A stretch of DNA of 64,000 bases, taken from Henriciella aquimarina (lineage in GTDB: Bacteria > Pseudomonadota > Alphaproteobacteria > Caulobacterales > Hyphomonadaceae). Of this stretch, positions 17,737-27,174 are shown in pieces. Under the pieces are notes generated by a model that did no database searches, was not told the DNA's origin, and worked only from the letters and a program-made list of their open reading frames with translations. The position numbers were made by a program, and so were the translations under genes. Position 1 is the first letter of the stretch, and every line of letters begins with the position of its first letter. The stretch covers positions 83,641 to 147,640 of the forward strand of contig NZ_NCST01000041.1 in assembly GCF_002088975.1 (NCBI RefSeq), read 5' to 3'.

Positions 17737-18495
17737 GTGATAAAGCCGCGCATCGGCCTGGCCGGCGCCATGCTGGCCCTGCTCGCGCTCTTTCCAGCCC
17801 AGGCTCAGGCTGACGAGGCGACGATTGCCGTCGCCTCGAATTTCCGCCCCGTCATGGCGGAACTCGAAACCGTCTTCGAATCGCAGACAGGGCATGATCT
17901 CACCGTCTCCGTCGGCTCGACCGGCAAGCTCTACACCCAGATCATCCACGGCGCGCCCTATGACATTTTCCTGGCCGCCGACGAGGCCCGGCCCAAACGC
18001 CTTGAAGCCGAATCGCAGATCGTGCCCGGCACACGCTTTACCTATGCCATCGGCCAGCTGACGCTCTGGCGCCCCGAGGGCGGCGAGATCAGCCCGGAGG
18101 CACTGGCCGCGCCCGACCTGCGCCATGTCGCCATCGCCAATCCGGAGCTCGCCCCTTATGGCGCCGCGGCGACGGAAGTCATCGCCGGGCTGGGCCTCAC
18201 GGGCCAATTGGAGGGCAAGCTTGTGCGCGGGGAGAATATCGGCCAGGCCTTCGCCTTCGTGAAGACCGGCAATGCCGAGCTTGGCTTCGTGGCGCTGTCG
18301 CAAGTGCTCTCGCTGGAGGACGGCGAACGCGGCGCCCGGTGGGATCCACCGCAGACGCTCTACACCCCCATCCGCCAGGACGCTGTCCTCCTGAAGCGCA
18401 GCGCCGACAATGAGGCCGCCCAGGCCTTCATCGCCTTCCTGCGGGGCGACGATGCGAAAGCCATCATCTCCGGCTACGGGTACGACACGCCGTGA
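17737..18495 (+). CDS. modA: Molybdate ABC transporter substrate-binding protein ModA
   Basis: This periplasmic binding protein has about 252 residues. The signal peptide MIKPRIGLAGAMLALLALF ends in AQAQA. It is followed by IAVASNFRPVMAELETVFE, VSVGSTGKLYTQIIHGAPYDIFLAADEARP and AELGFVALSQV, all typical of ModA. The GTG start at 17737 was chosen for the signal peptide; the ribosome site is weak and GTG 17707 is an alternative. Its stop overlaps modB (GTGA). It supplies molybdate to the pathway encoded just upstream. Confidence 0.9.
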   Translation: MIKPRIGLAGAMLALLALFPAQAQADEATIAVASNFRPVMAELETVFESQTGHDLTVSVGSTGKLYTQIIHGAPYDIFLAADEARPKRLEAESQIVPGTRFTYAIGQLTLWRPEGGEISPEALAAPDLRHVAIANPELAPYGAAATEVIAGLGLTGQLEGKLVRGENIGQAFAFVKTGNAELGFVALSQVLSLEDGERGARWDPPQTLYTPIRQDAVLLKRSADNEAAQAFIAFLRGDDAKAIISGYGYDTP

Positions 18496-19169
18496 CCCTG
18501 CCCGATCTTCCGGCCCTGTGGCTGACCTTGAGGCTCGCCCTGACGACAACGGGCCTGCTGCTCCTCATTGGGACGCCGCTGGCCTGGTGGCTGGCGACAA
18601 CACGTACCCGGGCCAAGCCCGTCATCGAGGCGCTGGTTGCCCTGCCGCTCGTCCTGCCGCCGACCGTGCTCGGCTTCTACCTGCTGATCGCCTTTAACCC
18701 GGACAGCCCGATTGGCAGCTTCTGGCTGAGCGTCACCGGCGACACGCTGACCTTCTCATTCGCCGGGCTCGTCATTGCTTCGGTGATCTACTCCCTGCCC
18801 TTCATGGTGCAGCCTCTACAGACCGCCTTCGAGACGACCGGACGCAGCGCCATGGAACTCGCCGCCAGCCTGCGGGCTGCGCCGCTGGACGCCTTCTTCA
18901 CCGTCGCCATGCCGGGCGCCGCGCGCGGCTTCGTGACCGCCATCGTGCTCAGCTTCGCGCATACGCTTGGCGAATTCGGCGTCGTGCTGATGGTCGGCGG
19001 CAACATCCCGGAGCGCACCCGCGTCATCTCGATTGCCATCTATGAGCATGTCGACAACCTCGCCTATGCGGAGGCTCACACGCTCTCGGCCATCCTGCTG
19101 GGGCTGTCCTTCATCGTCCTGCTCTTCGTCTATGCCTTCAACCGGCGCTTCCCCGTCCATGCCCACTGA
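18492..19169 (+). CDS. modB: Molybdate ABC transporter permease ModB
   Basis: This 225-residue membrane protein has five or six hydrophobic segments. The ABC-permease EAA loop (MELAASLRAAPLDAFFTVAMPGAARG) and FAHTLGEFGVVLMVGGNIPERT are typical of ModB. The GTG start is coupled to modA, and its 3' end overlaps modC by 11 bases. It forms the inner-membrane channel for molybdate. Confidence 0.94.
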   Translation: MTLPDLPALWLTLRLALTTTGLLLLIGTPLAWWLATTRTRAKPVIEALVALPLVLPPTVLGFYLLIAFNPDSPIGSFWLSVTGDTLTFSFAGLVIASVIYSLPFMVQPLQTAFETTGRSAMELAASLRAAPLDAFFTVAMPGAARGFVTAIVLSFAHTLGEFGVVLMVGGNIPERTRVISIAIYEHVDNLAYAEAHTLSAILLGLSFIVLLFVYAFNRRFPVHAH

Positions 19170-20238
19170 CACGCTCACCCTCGACCTGGAGAAGCGTTTC
19201 GCAGGCTTCGGGCTGGCGCTGTCGCGCGACCTCCCGCTGGAGGGCATCACCGCCATCTTCGGGCCGAGCGGGTCCGGCAAGTCGACCCTGCTGCGCCTGA
19301 TAGCCGGCTTCGAGCGCCCGGATCGCGGCCGCATCCTTGGAAGAGATGAGGTCTGGTGTGACACCGCCGCACGCCGCTTCCTGCCGCCGTACAAGCGCCC
19401 GGCCGGGTTCGTCCGCCAGGGCGCGCCCCTGCTGCCGCATCTCAGCGTCGCCGGCAATCTGAGCTATGGCGAGAAGCGTACCGGCAAACGTCCGGCCCGT
19501 TACAGCCTTGAGGACGTTACCGCCGCGCTCGACATCGCCCCGCTCATGGAGCACCGCCCGGCCATGCTGTCGGGGGGCGAACGCCAGCGGGTCGCACTCG
19601 CCCAGGCCCTGCTGACCCGGCCGGACATCCTGCTTCTCGACGAGCCCTTTTCCGCGCTGGACCGCAAGCGCAAACTGGCCATTCTGCCCTATCTGCAGCG
19701 CCTTCAGGCCCAGTTCGCCATGCCGGTGCTCTATGTCAGCCACGACATTGAGGAGGTCGCGAGCCTGGCCGACCGGATCCTCATTCTCGAGGCAGGTCGC
19801 GAAACCGCCTATGGTGATGTCACCGCCTGTCTCAACGCCCATGCCTTTGGCGAAGACGATGATGGCGCCATCCTGTCCGGTCAGGTGACGGCTTTCGACG
19901 AGCGGCTTGACCTGATGGATATCGAGGTCGCGGGCGGGGTCCTCCGCCTGCCGGCCGAACAGTCGCGCTCCATCGGCGATCCTGTCCGGCTCCTCCTGCG
20001 GGCCAATGAGGTCGCGCTGTCGCTCACCCGGCCCGACGGGCTCAGCATCCGAAATGCGCTGACAGGAGAGGTGGCGGCTATCCGTGCGGACGGCGATGGG
20101 CCGTTCATGCGGGTCGAGGTCACGCTGTCCGGCACGCACCTTCCAGTGCGCGTGACGCGGGCGGCGGCTGAAGACCTCTCCCTACAGGAAGGCCAGGCCG
20201 TCTACGCTCTGATCAAGACCGCGACACTGGCCGGCTGA
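19159..20238 (+). CDS. modC: Molybdate ABC transporter ATP-binding protein ModC
   Basis: This 359-residue protein has Walker A (IFGPSGSGKSTLLRLIAG), signature LSGGERQRVALAQALL, Walker B DILLLDEPF and the H-loop YVSHD. After residue ~285 a Mop-like molybdate-binding domain follows (SIRNALTGEVAAIRADG...PVRVTRAAAEDLSL), as is usual for ModC. The start at ATG 19159 lies inside modB. The gene ends 4 bases before the convergent esterase gene. It closes the molybdenum/sulfur island. Confidence 0.94.
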   Translation: MPTDTLTLDLEKRFAGFGLALSRDLPLEGITAIFGPSGSGKSTLLRLIAGFERPDRGRILGRDEVWCDTAARRFLPPYKRPAGFVRQGAPLLPHLSVAGNLSYGEKRTGKRPARYSLEDVTAALDIAPLMEHRPAMLSGGERQRVALAQALLTRPDILLLDEPFSALDRKRKLAILPYLQRLQAQFAMPVLYVSHDIEEVASLADRILILEAGRETAYGDVTACLNAHAFGEDDDGAILSGQVTAFDERLDLMDIEVAGGVLRLPAEQSRSIGDPVRLLLRANEVALSLTRPDGLSIRNALTGEVAAIRADGDGPFMRVEVTLSGTHLPVRVTRAAAEDLSLQEGQAVYALIKTATLAG

Positions 20239-20242
20239 GGCG

Positions 20243-21226
20243 CTAGCGCCCCGCCTGCCGCCGCAGCCAGTCCGCGGCATATTGAAGGGCGTCGCGTGCC
20301 GTCGGCGCCGTTTCCGCAGCCTCGATAAAACTGTGGCAAGCGCCCTCGAAAACACGGTGGTCAACCGACACACCGGCACGTTCCAGCGCCCCGGCGAATT
20401 TCAAATTCTGCTCAGCCAGGACGTCGCATCCGGCAATCACCGAGGCAACAGGCGGCAGGCCGTCCAGACAGGCCTGGGAAAGATTGGCAAGCGGGTTTTG
20501 GGCGTCGGCATCGTCCGCGAGGTATGTCGTCCAGAACTCTTCCATTTCCGCAGCCGTTAGCAGGTTCTCCGGGCCGCCATAGCGCCGGACCGCTTCGGCT
20601 GAACACACCCGATCAACGACGGCGTAAAACAGCAAGAGCCCTTTCAGGAGATCCGGCCGGCCCTCGTCGCGCAGCGTCAGCGCGGTCGCGACCGACAGAT
20701 TGCCGCCCGCCGAGTCCCCGCCGATATACAGACGCGCCGGATCAATTTCCGGACAGCACTCGCCCTCGGACAGGGCGCGAACGACCTCGGTGATCTGCCC
20801 AAGCGCCCCAGGGAATCTGACCTCCGGCGCGAGCGCATAGTCGATGCCGACCACGACCATACCAGAGCGCACGGCAAGTTCGCGCATGATGCGCTCATGG
20901 GTCTCGAGGCTGAAGATCATCCAGCCCCCGCCATGCAGATAGATCAGGGCGGGCTGGCTGTCGGCCCCGTTCGGATCGAAAATCCGCACGCGCGTCTCAC
21001 CGAGCGAGGTCGGGATCATGGTGTCGCGGACCCGCCGCATATCCGGCCCGCCGCTGGACCAGCGCTGTCTCGCCTCTTCCGCGATGGCGCGGCGTCTGGC
21101 CATCGGAAGGTCGGGATGCGCGCCGAGCCGCTGCGACTCCCGGACAAGGGCGTCCGCGAAATCGCGCAGCTCGGGGGTGAGCCAATCATCCGTCTTGGCG
21201 TCCTGGGAAGGCGTATCTGTGGCCAT
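20243..21226 (-). CDS. Alpha/beta hydrolase, HSL (hormone-sensitive lipase) type
   Basis: This 327-residue cytoplasmic esterase-like protein has the HSL oxyanion motif YLHGGGWMIFS and the nucleophile elbow GGDSAGGNLSVA. The likely catalytic Asp and His lie in ASVIAGCDVLAEQN and EGACHSFIEA. The family hydrolyses short-chain esters; the natural substrate is unknown. It diverges from the AraC gene at 21339 with a 112-nt shared control region, so the AraC protein may regulate it. Confidence 0.85.
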   Translation of the reverse strand: MATDTPSQDAKTDDWLTPELRDFADALVRESQRLGAHPDLPMARRRAIAEEARQRWSSGGPDMRRVRDTMIPTSLGETRVRIFDPNGADSQPALIYLHGGGWMIFSLETHERIMRELAVRSGMVVVGIDYALAPEVRFPGALGQITEVVRALSEGECCPEIDPARLYIGGDSAGGNLSVATALTLRDEGRPDLLKGLLLFYAVVDRVCSAEAVRRYGGPENLLTAAEMEEFWTTYLADDADAQNPLANLSQACLDGLPPVASVIAGCDVLAEQNLKFAGALERAGVSVDHRVFEGACHSFIEAAETAPTARDALQYAADWLRRQAGR

Positions 21227-21338
21227 AAGTCGGGCTTACCTGATGCTATGGTCATTTCAGCAGCAGGGCCGCACCTGTGGCAGCTGCTCGCATGATCCGT
21301 GTTGAGCCTTTCTGCCGCAAGACGTATTGTGAAGCCCC

Positions 21339-22169
21339 ATGAGCACGCAATTGAGATCGGCGCCGGATTTGTCTTGTGAGGGCCAAACTGGCCGCAGCCG
21401 TCGTGGTATCGACTATCAGGACGTTCCACGCCCTGTTGCCGCCCTGGCGGACGAGTATGAGCCGCATTTCATCGACCCGCCGCACACCCACAAGCGCGGG
21501 CAGCTTCTCTACGCCTCGTCCGGCACCATGGTGGTCAACACCGAGAAGGCAAGCTTCACAGTGCCCCCGCAACGCGCAGTCTGGATTCCGGGCGGCCACA
21601 GGCACGAGATGCGCGCCCGCGGAAACGTGTCCGTGCGCACGCTCTACATCGAGCCCGACTACGATCCGCGCCTTCCCAGGGAAGCGACGCTGATCGAGGT
21701 CTCGCCGCTCTTCCGCGAGCTGCTCATCGAAGCCGCCCGCCTGCCCATCGAGTATGACGAGACAGGCCGCGACGGCCGCCTGATCCGGCTGATCATGGAC
21801 GAGTTGATCAACAGCCCGCCCTTCCCGCTCGAATTGCCGCTGCCCAGCCATCCGCGCCTGCTGCAGATGTGCCAGACCATCATCGAGAATCCGGGCGATG
21901 CGCGCACGCTGGAAGACTGGACGCAGGAAACCTTCATGAGCCGGCGCACCTTCACACGCGCCTTCCGGAAGGAAACCAATATGAGCTTTGCCACTTGGCG
22001 TCAGAATGCGCGGCTCATGGTGGCGCTGTCACGCCTGCTGGAAGGCCAGCCGGTCACGACCGTGGCGCTCGATGTCGGCTATAGCAGCCCGAGCGCCTTT
22101 ACGGTCATGTTCCGACGGACTTTCGGTCACTCCCCGACCCAATATGTCGGGACGGTCGCCAGACACTAG
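21339..22169 (+). CDS. AraC-family transcriptional regulator with N-terminal cupin
   Basis: The 276-residue protein has a cupin sensor (HFIDPPHTHKRGQLLYASSGTMVVNT, VWIPGGHRHEMRARG) and a C-terminal AraC double HTH (EDWTQETFMSRRTFTRAFRKETNMSFATWRQ, TTVALDVGYSSPSAFTVMFRRTFGHSPTQY). It belongs to the cupin-type AraC group that often controls a neighbouring transport or catabolic gene. Candidate targets are the divergent hydrolase and, beyond its own end, the convergent dgcN run. The ligand is unknown. Confidence 0.88.
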   Translation: MSTQLRSAPDLSCEGQTGRSRRGIDYQDVPRPVAALADEYEPHFIDPPHTHKRGQLLYASSGTMVVNTEKASFTVPPQRAVWIPGGHRHEMRARGNVSVRTLYIEPDYDPRLPREATLIEVSPLFRELLIEAARLPIEYDETGRDGRLIRLIMDELINSPPFPLELPLPSHPRLLQMCQTIIENPGDARTLEDWTQETFMSRRTFTRAFRKETNMSFATWRQNARLMVALSRLLEGQPVTTVALDVGYSSPSAFTVMFRRTFGHSPTQYVGTVARH

Positions 22170-22190
22170 CCAGCAGCCGCGCCCGCCCGG

Positions 22191-23183
22191 TCATCCAGCC
22201 AGCCGGTCCACGATCCGGCCCACGCCGAGACGGATCGGGTCAACGCAAGGCAGCCCAAGCCGGGCCTCTTCCCGCTCGAGCAGCTCCCGGGCCTCATCCT
22301 CGCCCATGGCCGACGTGTTCATGCTGACACCGATCACCTCGATGTCAGGATTGGTGAGCGCACCGGCCTCGGTGTAGCGCCGGACGGCTTCCTGCAGGTC
22401 AGGCTGGGGATAATGCTCGAAGGCGCCGATCCCGGTCCGGGTCGGGTCGGTGCAGAGCACCAGCGCATCGGGCTGGCTGCCATGCAGCAGGCCCAGCGTT
22501 ACACCGGCATAGGCCGGATGGAAGAGCGAGCCCTGGCCCTCGATGACATCCCAATGGGCCGGCTCGGCTGGCGGTGACAATTGCGCCGCAGCCGCCGCGA
22601 TGAAGTCCGCCACGACAGAGTCGATCGGGATTCCGCCCCCGGCAATGAGGATACCGGTCTGGCCGGTGGCGCGGAAGGTCGCGTCCAGGCCGCGCGCCGT
22701 CATTTCCTGTTCGATGGCAAGCGCGGTGTACTTCTTGCCGACCGCGCAGTCGGTGCCAACGGTGAGCAGGCGTTTGCCCGGCCGCCGTTCAAACGTGCCG
22801 AAGGGATAGCTCGGCTCGGGCGAACGCACATCCCAGAGAGTCCGGCCCAGCTCGTCGGCCAGAGGCTTGATGACAGGGTGGGCGTTCAGCCGGTCGTGTA
22901 GGCCACTGGCAATATCGAGCCCGGCCCGCAGGGCCTTGCAGACATCATCGACCCAATGCTCCGGCAGGCCGCCGCCGGGCGGGGCCGCCCCAAGCAGCAT
23001 CGTTCGCGCGCCCGCCTTGAAAGCCTCATCGAACCCCGTGTCCGGCAGGTCGAGGCTGACCGGATTGGAGGCATGGCGATACTGCGCGATGCATTGTTCG
23101 GGACGCCAGTCCCGCACGCCGCGGGCGGTCTTCACGAACTCGGAATCACCGATGAAGAGAAGGTAGGGCATTGCGATATTCAC
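22191..23183 (-). CDS. dgcN: DUF1611-family N-acetyltransferase, DgcN-like (D-glutamate/D-amino-acid acetylation)
   Basis: This 330-residue protein of the DUF1611 family has a P-loop-like segment KRLLTVGTDCAVGKKYTALAIEQEM and the conserved HWDVIEGQGSLFHPAY. In marine bacteria DgcN acetylates D-amino acids, notably D-Glu, and DgcA racemises the N-acetyl product to the L form. Here dgcA lies immediately upstream on the same strand, which strongly supports the assignment. The start is GTG 23183, because AGGAGG at 23192-23197 is 8 nt away; the ATG 12 bases on is too far. An N-acetyl-L-glutamate deacetylase must complete the route. Confidence 0.82.
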   Translation of the reverse strand: MNIAMPYLLFIGDSEFVKTARGVRDWRPEQCIAQYRHASNPVSLDLPDTGFDEAFKAGARTMLLGAAPPGGGLPEHWVDDVCKALRAGLDIASGLHDRLNAHPVIKPLADELGRTLWDVRSPEPSYPFGTFERRPGKRLLTVGTDCAVGKKYTALAIEQEMTARGLDATFRATGQTGILIAGGGIPIDSVVADFIAAAAAQLSPPAEPAHWDVIEGQGSLFHPAYAGVTLGLLHGSQPDALVLCTDPTRTGIGAFEHYPQPDLQEAVRRYTEAGALTNPDIEVIGVSMNTSAMGEDEARELLEREEARLGLPCVDPIRLGVGRIVDRLAG

Positions 23184-23225
23184 GGTCCGGTCCTCCTGAC
23201 CAGGTTTGATCGTTGAATGATGGGG

Positions 23226-24272
23226 TCAGCCCCACAGGGCGGGCTCCGGGGGTGAGACGACGCCCTTGTCATAGACCAGCGCGGTCTCACGGTCGGCACC
23301 GACCAGCAAGGGCGCATCGATATCGACGAACGCACAGCGCTGGGCGACGAGATGTGCGGGCGCCATGGCAAGCGAAGTGCCGAGCATGCAGCCGACCATG
23401 GGGGTAAATCCCATTTGCTCAGCACGGGTCAGCAGCCGCATCGCCTCGGTCAGTCCGCCCGTCTTGTCGAGCTTGATGTTGACGACATCATAGAGGCCCT
23501 TCAGACTGTCCAGATCATCGGCGACATGGCAGGACTCGTCGGCCCCGACGGGCACCAGCCGCTCCAAGCCTGACAAGCCTGCATCCTCTCCGGCCCGCAG
23601 CGGCTGTTCCAGCATGCGCAGGCCCGCCTTCTGAAGGGACGGCATGTTCGAGATGACCTGTTCGCGCGACCAGGCTTCATTGACGTCGGCGATCAGCACC
23701 TTGTCCGGCGCGGCCGCACGCACCGCCTCGACATGGCCGGCATCGCTCTCCTTGCCGAGCTTCAGCTTCAGGTGCCGGTATGCCCCGGCGGCAGCGGCCG
23801 CTTCGGCCATGCCTGCGGGCGTGTCTATGCTCAGTGTAAAGACGGTTTGGACCAGCCCCGGCTGCGGCAGTCCCAGAATCTCATGCACGCGTTTGCCATT
23901 GTGTTTGGCGACCAGGTCCCAGACCGCGCAATCGACGGCATTGCGCGCCGCCCCGGCCGGAAACGCATCATGGCACTCGGCCCATGAACGGCCCACGCAA
24001 AGCATGTCCGTCATCCGGGTGGCCAGCGCGACGACGCCGTCCGTCGTCTCTCCGTAATGGTCGACCGGACAGGATTCACCCCGCCCTGTCACCCCATCGG
24101 CCTCGAGCGTGACGACAACAACGTCGACAGCATCCATACGCCCACGCGCGATGATGAAAGGCTTTGCGAGCGTCCAGCGTTCGACAGCGACGGTCGCCTT
24201 TATCGCCTGGGGCCAGGCCTGCGCCTTCATGGCCGAGAGCGGGTCCATCTGATGTCCTGAAGTCTGTTGCAT
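23226..24272 (-). CDS. dgcA: N-acetyl-D-amino-acid racemase DgcA (enolase superfamily)
   Basis: This 348-residue protein belongs to the dipeptide-epimerase-like branch of the enolase superfamily. The catalytic lysine motif HLKLKLGKE, metal ligands in IADVNEAWS, LEQPL and GADESC, and the second lysine region NIKLDKTGG are visible. DgcA converts N-acetyl-D-Glu to N-acetyl-L-Glu in the DgcN-DgcA pathway. It lies between the AGCS transporter (7 bases upstream) and dgcN (42 bases downstream). A dipeptide L-Ala-D/L-Glu epimerase is the alternative, but the dgcN partner favours DgcA. Confidence 0.82.
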   Translation of the reverse strand: MQQTSGHQMDPLSAMKAQAWPQAIKATVAVERWTLAKPFIIARGRMDAVDVVVVTLEADGVTGRGESCPVDHYGETTDGVVALATRMTDMLCVGRSWAECHDAFPAGAARNAVDCAVWDLVAKHNGKRVHEILGLPQPGLVQTVFTLSIDTPAGMAEAAAAAGAYRHLKLKLGKESDAGHVEAVRAAAPDKVLIADVNEAWSREQVISNMPSLQKAGLRMLEQPLRAGEDAGLSGLERLVPVGADESCHVADDLDSLKGLYDVVNIKLDKTGGLTEAMRLLTRAEQMGFTPMVGCMLGTSLAMAPAHLVAQRCAFVDIDAPLLVGADRETALVYDKGVVSPPEPALWG

Positions 24273-24279
24273 AGGCGGT

Positions 24280-25692
24280 TCAGCTCCTGCTTGAGAGGCG
24301 CGCGCGCTGGCGCTTGACGTAGCCGAGACACTCGCTCCGGATGTCCGCGGACATGATATAAAGGCCGATCACATTGGGCACCGAGAGCAAAAAGAAAAAG
24401 CTGTCGGAAAACTTGATCACTGTGCTGACATCGACCAGCGACCCGATCGGCAAGGCGCCGCAGAAGAAGGCGAGATAAAGCCGCGCCTTCAATGGCGAGA
24501 AGCCGACCAGATAGCCCCAGGCCTGAAGGCCGTAATAGCCGACCGTGATGATGGTGGAGAAAGCGAAGAGGCAGACCACGACCGCCAGCACGGAGGGGAA
24601 CCAGGAGACGACGCTTTCAAAGGCCGCCGACGTCATGGCGATGTCGCTATGCTCGCCCTGATAGGCCCCCGTGACGACGACGACAAGCGCCGTACACGTA
24701 CAGATGACGATCGTGTCGATGAACGGTTCGAGCAGGGCCACGATGCCCTCAGACGCCGGCTCGTCGGTCTTGACGAGCGCGTGCACGATGGAGGCTGTGC
24801 CCACGCCGGCCTCGTTCGAGAAGACGGCCCGTCGCATCCCGGCCACGAAGGCCCCGAATATCCCGCCGGCCACGGCCTCCGGCGCGACGGCATCCTTCAG
24901 AATGATCCAGAGCGCGCCGGGGATGAGCGTCGCATGGGTCGCCAGCACGACCACGACGCCCATGACATAGATCAGGCACATCAGCGGCACGAGACGGGAC
25001 GTCACACTCGCCAGCACCGTCACGCCCCCGATCAGGACAAGCGCGGCCAGCCCGGCGATGACGAGACCGAAGACAAGCGCCGTCGTCTGGCTCTGCTCCC
25101 AGCCCATGACCACGCTCAGCTGCGAATAGGACTGGTTGACCTGGATGACCTGGATGAAGGCGAACATGCAGAAGCCGGCATAGATCCCGCCGAGTATCTT
25201 GCCGAGCCGCGGCCGTCCATGCGCGGCAAGCCCGTTGCGCAAGGTCCACATCGGCCCGCCGCTGACTTGGCCATTCTCGCGGATCTGGCGGTATTTCACC
25301 CCGAGGGTCACTTCCACGCATTTCAGGGTCATGGCGAAGAAGCCGAGCAGCACCATCCAGACCACGGCGCCCGGCCCGCCCATGGCGATGGCGATGGAAA
25401 CCCCGGCAATATTGCCAAGGCCAACCGTGCCCGAGAGCGCGGTCATCAGCGCTTCGAAGTGCGACAGCTCGCCGGCTGCCCCTTCTTCCTTGCGCCGCTG
25501 CACCAGATTGCGGATCGCCAGGGGGAAGGCGCGCACATTCAGAAAGCCGAGCCGGACGGTAAAGAAGATCATGGCCGTCGCCAGCCAGACCACGATGAGG
25601 TTGATCTCCACCCCGCCGACATTGACCGCATAGAAAGTCGTTGAGGCGAGCCAGTCGGCCAGGGCCGCAAAACCGTTCGAGATTGGGGACAT
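24280..25692 (-). CDS. Sodium:alanine/glycine symporter (AGCS family)
   Basis: This 470-residue membrane protein has around ten hydrophobic segments. The AGCS signature region is TALSGTVGLGNIAGVSIAIAMGGPG (quoted in part), followed by RRAVFSNEAGVGTASIVHAL. Family members import alanine, glycine and often D-alanine or D-serine with sodium. It stands between D-serine dehydratase and dgcA on the same strand, so import of neutral D-amino acids is likely. It is separated from dsdA by 189 bases, which may hold its own promoter. Confidence 0.9.
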   Translation of the reverse strand: MSPISNGFAALADWLASTTFYAVNVGGVEINLIVVWLATAMIFFTVRLGFLNVRAFPLAIRNLVQRRKEEGAAGELSHFEALMTALSGTVGLGNIAGVSIAIAMGGPGAVVWMVLLGFFAMTLKCVEVTLGVKYRQIRENGQVSGGPMWTLRNGLAAHGRPRLGKILGGIYAGFCMFAFIQVIQVNQSYSQLSVVMGWEQSQTTALVFGLVIAGLAALVLIGGVTVLASVTSRLVPLMCLIYVMGVVVVLATHATLIPGALWIILKDAVAPEAVAGGIFGAFVAGMRRAVFSNEAGVGTASIVHALVKTDEPASEGIVALLEPFIDTIVICTCTALVVVVTGAYQGEHSDIAMTSAAFESVVSWFPSVLAVVVCLFAFSTIITVGYYGLQAWGYLVGFSPLKARLYLAFFCGALPIGSLVDVSTVIKFSDSFFFLLSVPNVIGLYIMSADIRSECLGYVKRQRARLSSRS

Positions 25693-25881
25693 ATCGTTCT
25701 GGGGCCTCTTTCCGGATCAGTCAGACAAAGCTGCGCAGGCTCACGCCACACGGCCTGGCCCATTCGGTGACGAAGGGGCTGGACGGAAAGCCTAGGGATG
25801 CCACCCCGCCCTGCTCTCTCTTGCAAGCCATCGACTCGCTCGCACGGGTCATTCTCGTCCCGTCTCCGGCAAGGCGCCGCA

Positions 25882-27174
25882 TCAGCGAGCGCCCCCAGTT
25901 CCGGCCGAGGATAAAGACGTGGTCAGCAGCGGCTCGAACTCGTCATCCGGCAGCATGGCGCCGCCTGTGGTCCAGACCACGAAGCGGGCACGCGCCGGGC
26001 GCTCCATTTCCGGGAGCACGCGTTCAAGCGCGGCAAAACCGGCCGCGCCCGACGGCTCCAGCCGCAGCTCCATATCCCTCCAGGTCCGGTTGACCCAATC
26101 CAGCATCGCCGGATCGGAGACGCTGACAAAGCCGTCGACCGCCTTGCCGACAAGCTGGAAGACGAGGTCGGAGACACAGGGCACGGCCATGCCGTCGGCA
26201 ACGGTCCGGTTGGTCCGGCCGATATCGTAGACGGTGATGTCGGGCTCGTCCGGCCGGAGCGCGCGCAGGAGGAAGCATGGCGCCTCGACGGGCTGGACGA
26301 GAACCGTCTTCACAGCCTCGCCGAAAACGGCCTTCAGACCGAAGGTGATCCCGCCCGGCGCGCCGCCGACCCCACAGGGCAGGAAGACGACGACGGGCGC
26401 CTCTTCCGTGGGCACGATCCCGGCCTGTGCGAACTGCTCTTTCAGCCGCAGCGCCGCCGTCGCATAACCGATGAACAGCGTCTCGGAATGCTCGTCATCC
26501 ACGAAATAGCGCTTCGGATCAGCCTCGGCGATCCGGCGCGCTTCGGCCACAGCCGAGCGGTAATCCCCCTCATGCTCGACGACCGTCGCGCCGACCTTGC
26601 GCAGACGCGCCTTCTTCCAGGCCTTCGCCTCGGACGACATGTGCACTTCGGCGCCCAGGCCGAGCGCACGGGCCGTCAGGCCGATGCTGAAGCCGAGATT
26701 GCCGGTGCTGCCGACGACGACGGTATGGCCGGAAAAACAGTCGCGGGCCTCGCGGGACCCGAGAGAGCGATAGTCACCCTCGGTGAGCAGGCCAGCTTCG
26801 CGGGCGATCTTTTCAGCAAAGGCAAGCACTTCATAGACCCCGCCGCGCGCCTTCACGCTGCCCGCCACTGGCAAGGCGCTGTCGGCCTTGATCCATAGCT
26901 GCTCCAACTGAAGTCCGACATAGGAGGCCAGCGCATCGCCGGGCAGGAGCGGCGACTCGATGATCCCGCCCGTCTCTTCGAGCTCCGGAAAGACAGCCTG
27001 AAGCAGCGGCGCGAACCGGCGCAGGCGCCCCTCGGCGGCCTCGATGTCTGCAAGCGACAGCCGGCTATTCGCCAGGGCATCCGGCACCTTGAGCGGATTG
27101 GCGAACACGCAAGGCTGGCCTGCCGACAGCGCCCGCATGACTTCACCGGCAGGACGCGACGGGATCAGTTGCAT
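25882..27174 (-). CDS. dsdA: D-serine ammonia-lyase (D-serine dehydratase)
   Basis: This 430-residue PLP enzyme of fold type II resembles DsdA. The PLP lysine region is SALPVAGSVKARGGVYEVL, the phosphate loop VVGSTGNLGFSIG, and the conserved FLPCGVGGAPGGITFGLK follows. It converts D-serine, and D-threonine more slowly, to the 2-oxo acid and ammonia. Its start overlaps the stop of the serine hydrolase gene upstream by 10 bases, so the two are co-translated. This ties D-amino-acid release to deamination. Confidence 0.9.
   Translation of the reverse strand: MQLIPSRPAGEVMRALSAGQPCVFANPLKVPDALANSRLSLADIEAAEGRLRRFAPLLQAVFPELEETGGIIESPLLPGDALASYVGLQLEQLWIKADSALPVAGSVKARGGVYEVLAFAEKIAREAGLLTEGDYRSLGSREARDCFSGHTVVVGSTGNLGFSIGLTARALGLGAEVHMSSEAKAWKKARLRKVGATVVEHEGDYRSAVAEARRIAEADPKRYFVDDEHSETLFIGYATAALRLKEQFAQAGIVPTEEAPVVVFLPCGVGGAPGGITFGLKAVFGEAVKTVLVQPVEAPCFLLRALRPDEPDITVYDIGRTNRTVADGMAVPCVSDLVFQLVGKAVDGFVSVSDPAMLDWVNRTWRDMELRLEPSGAAGFAALERVLPEMERPARARFVVWTTGGAMLPDDEFEPLLTTSLSSAGTGGAR

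Noticed and set aside
17607..18549. N-terminal extension of the cytochrome c lipoprotein
   Set aside because: This stretch is antisense to modA, and the lipoprotein signal with AGGAG upstream fixes the start at ~17604.
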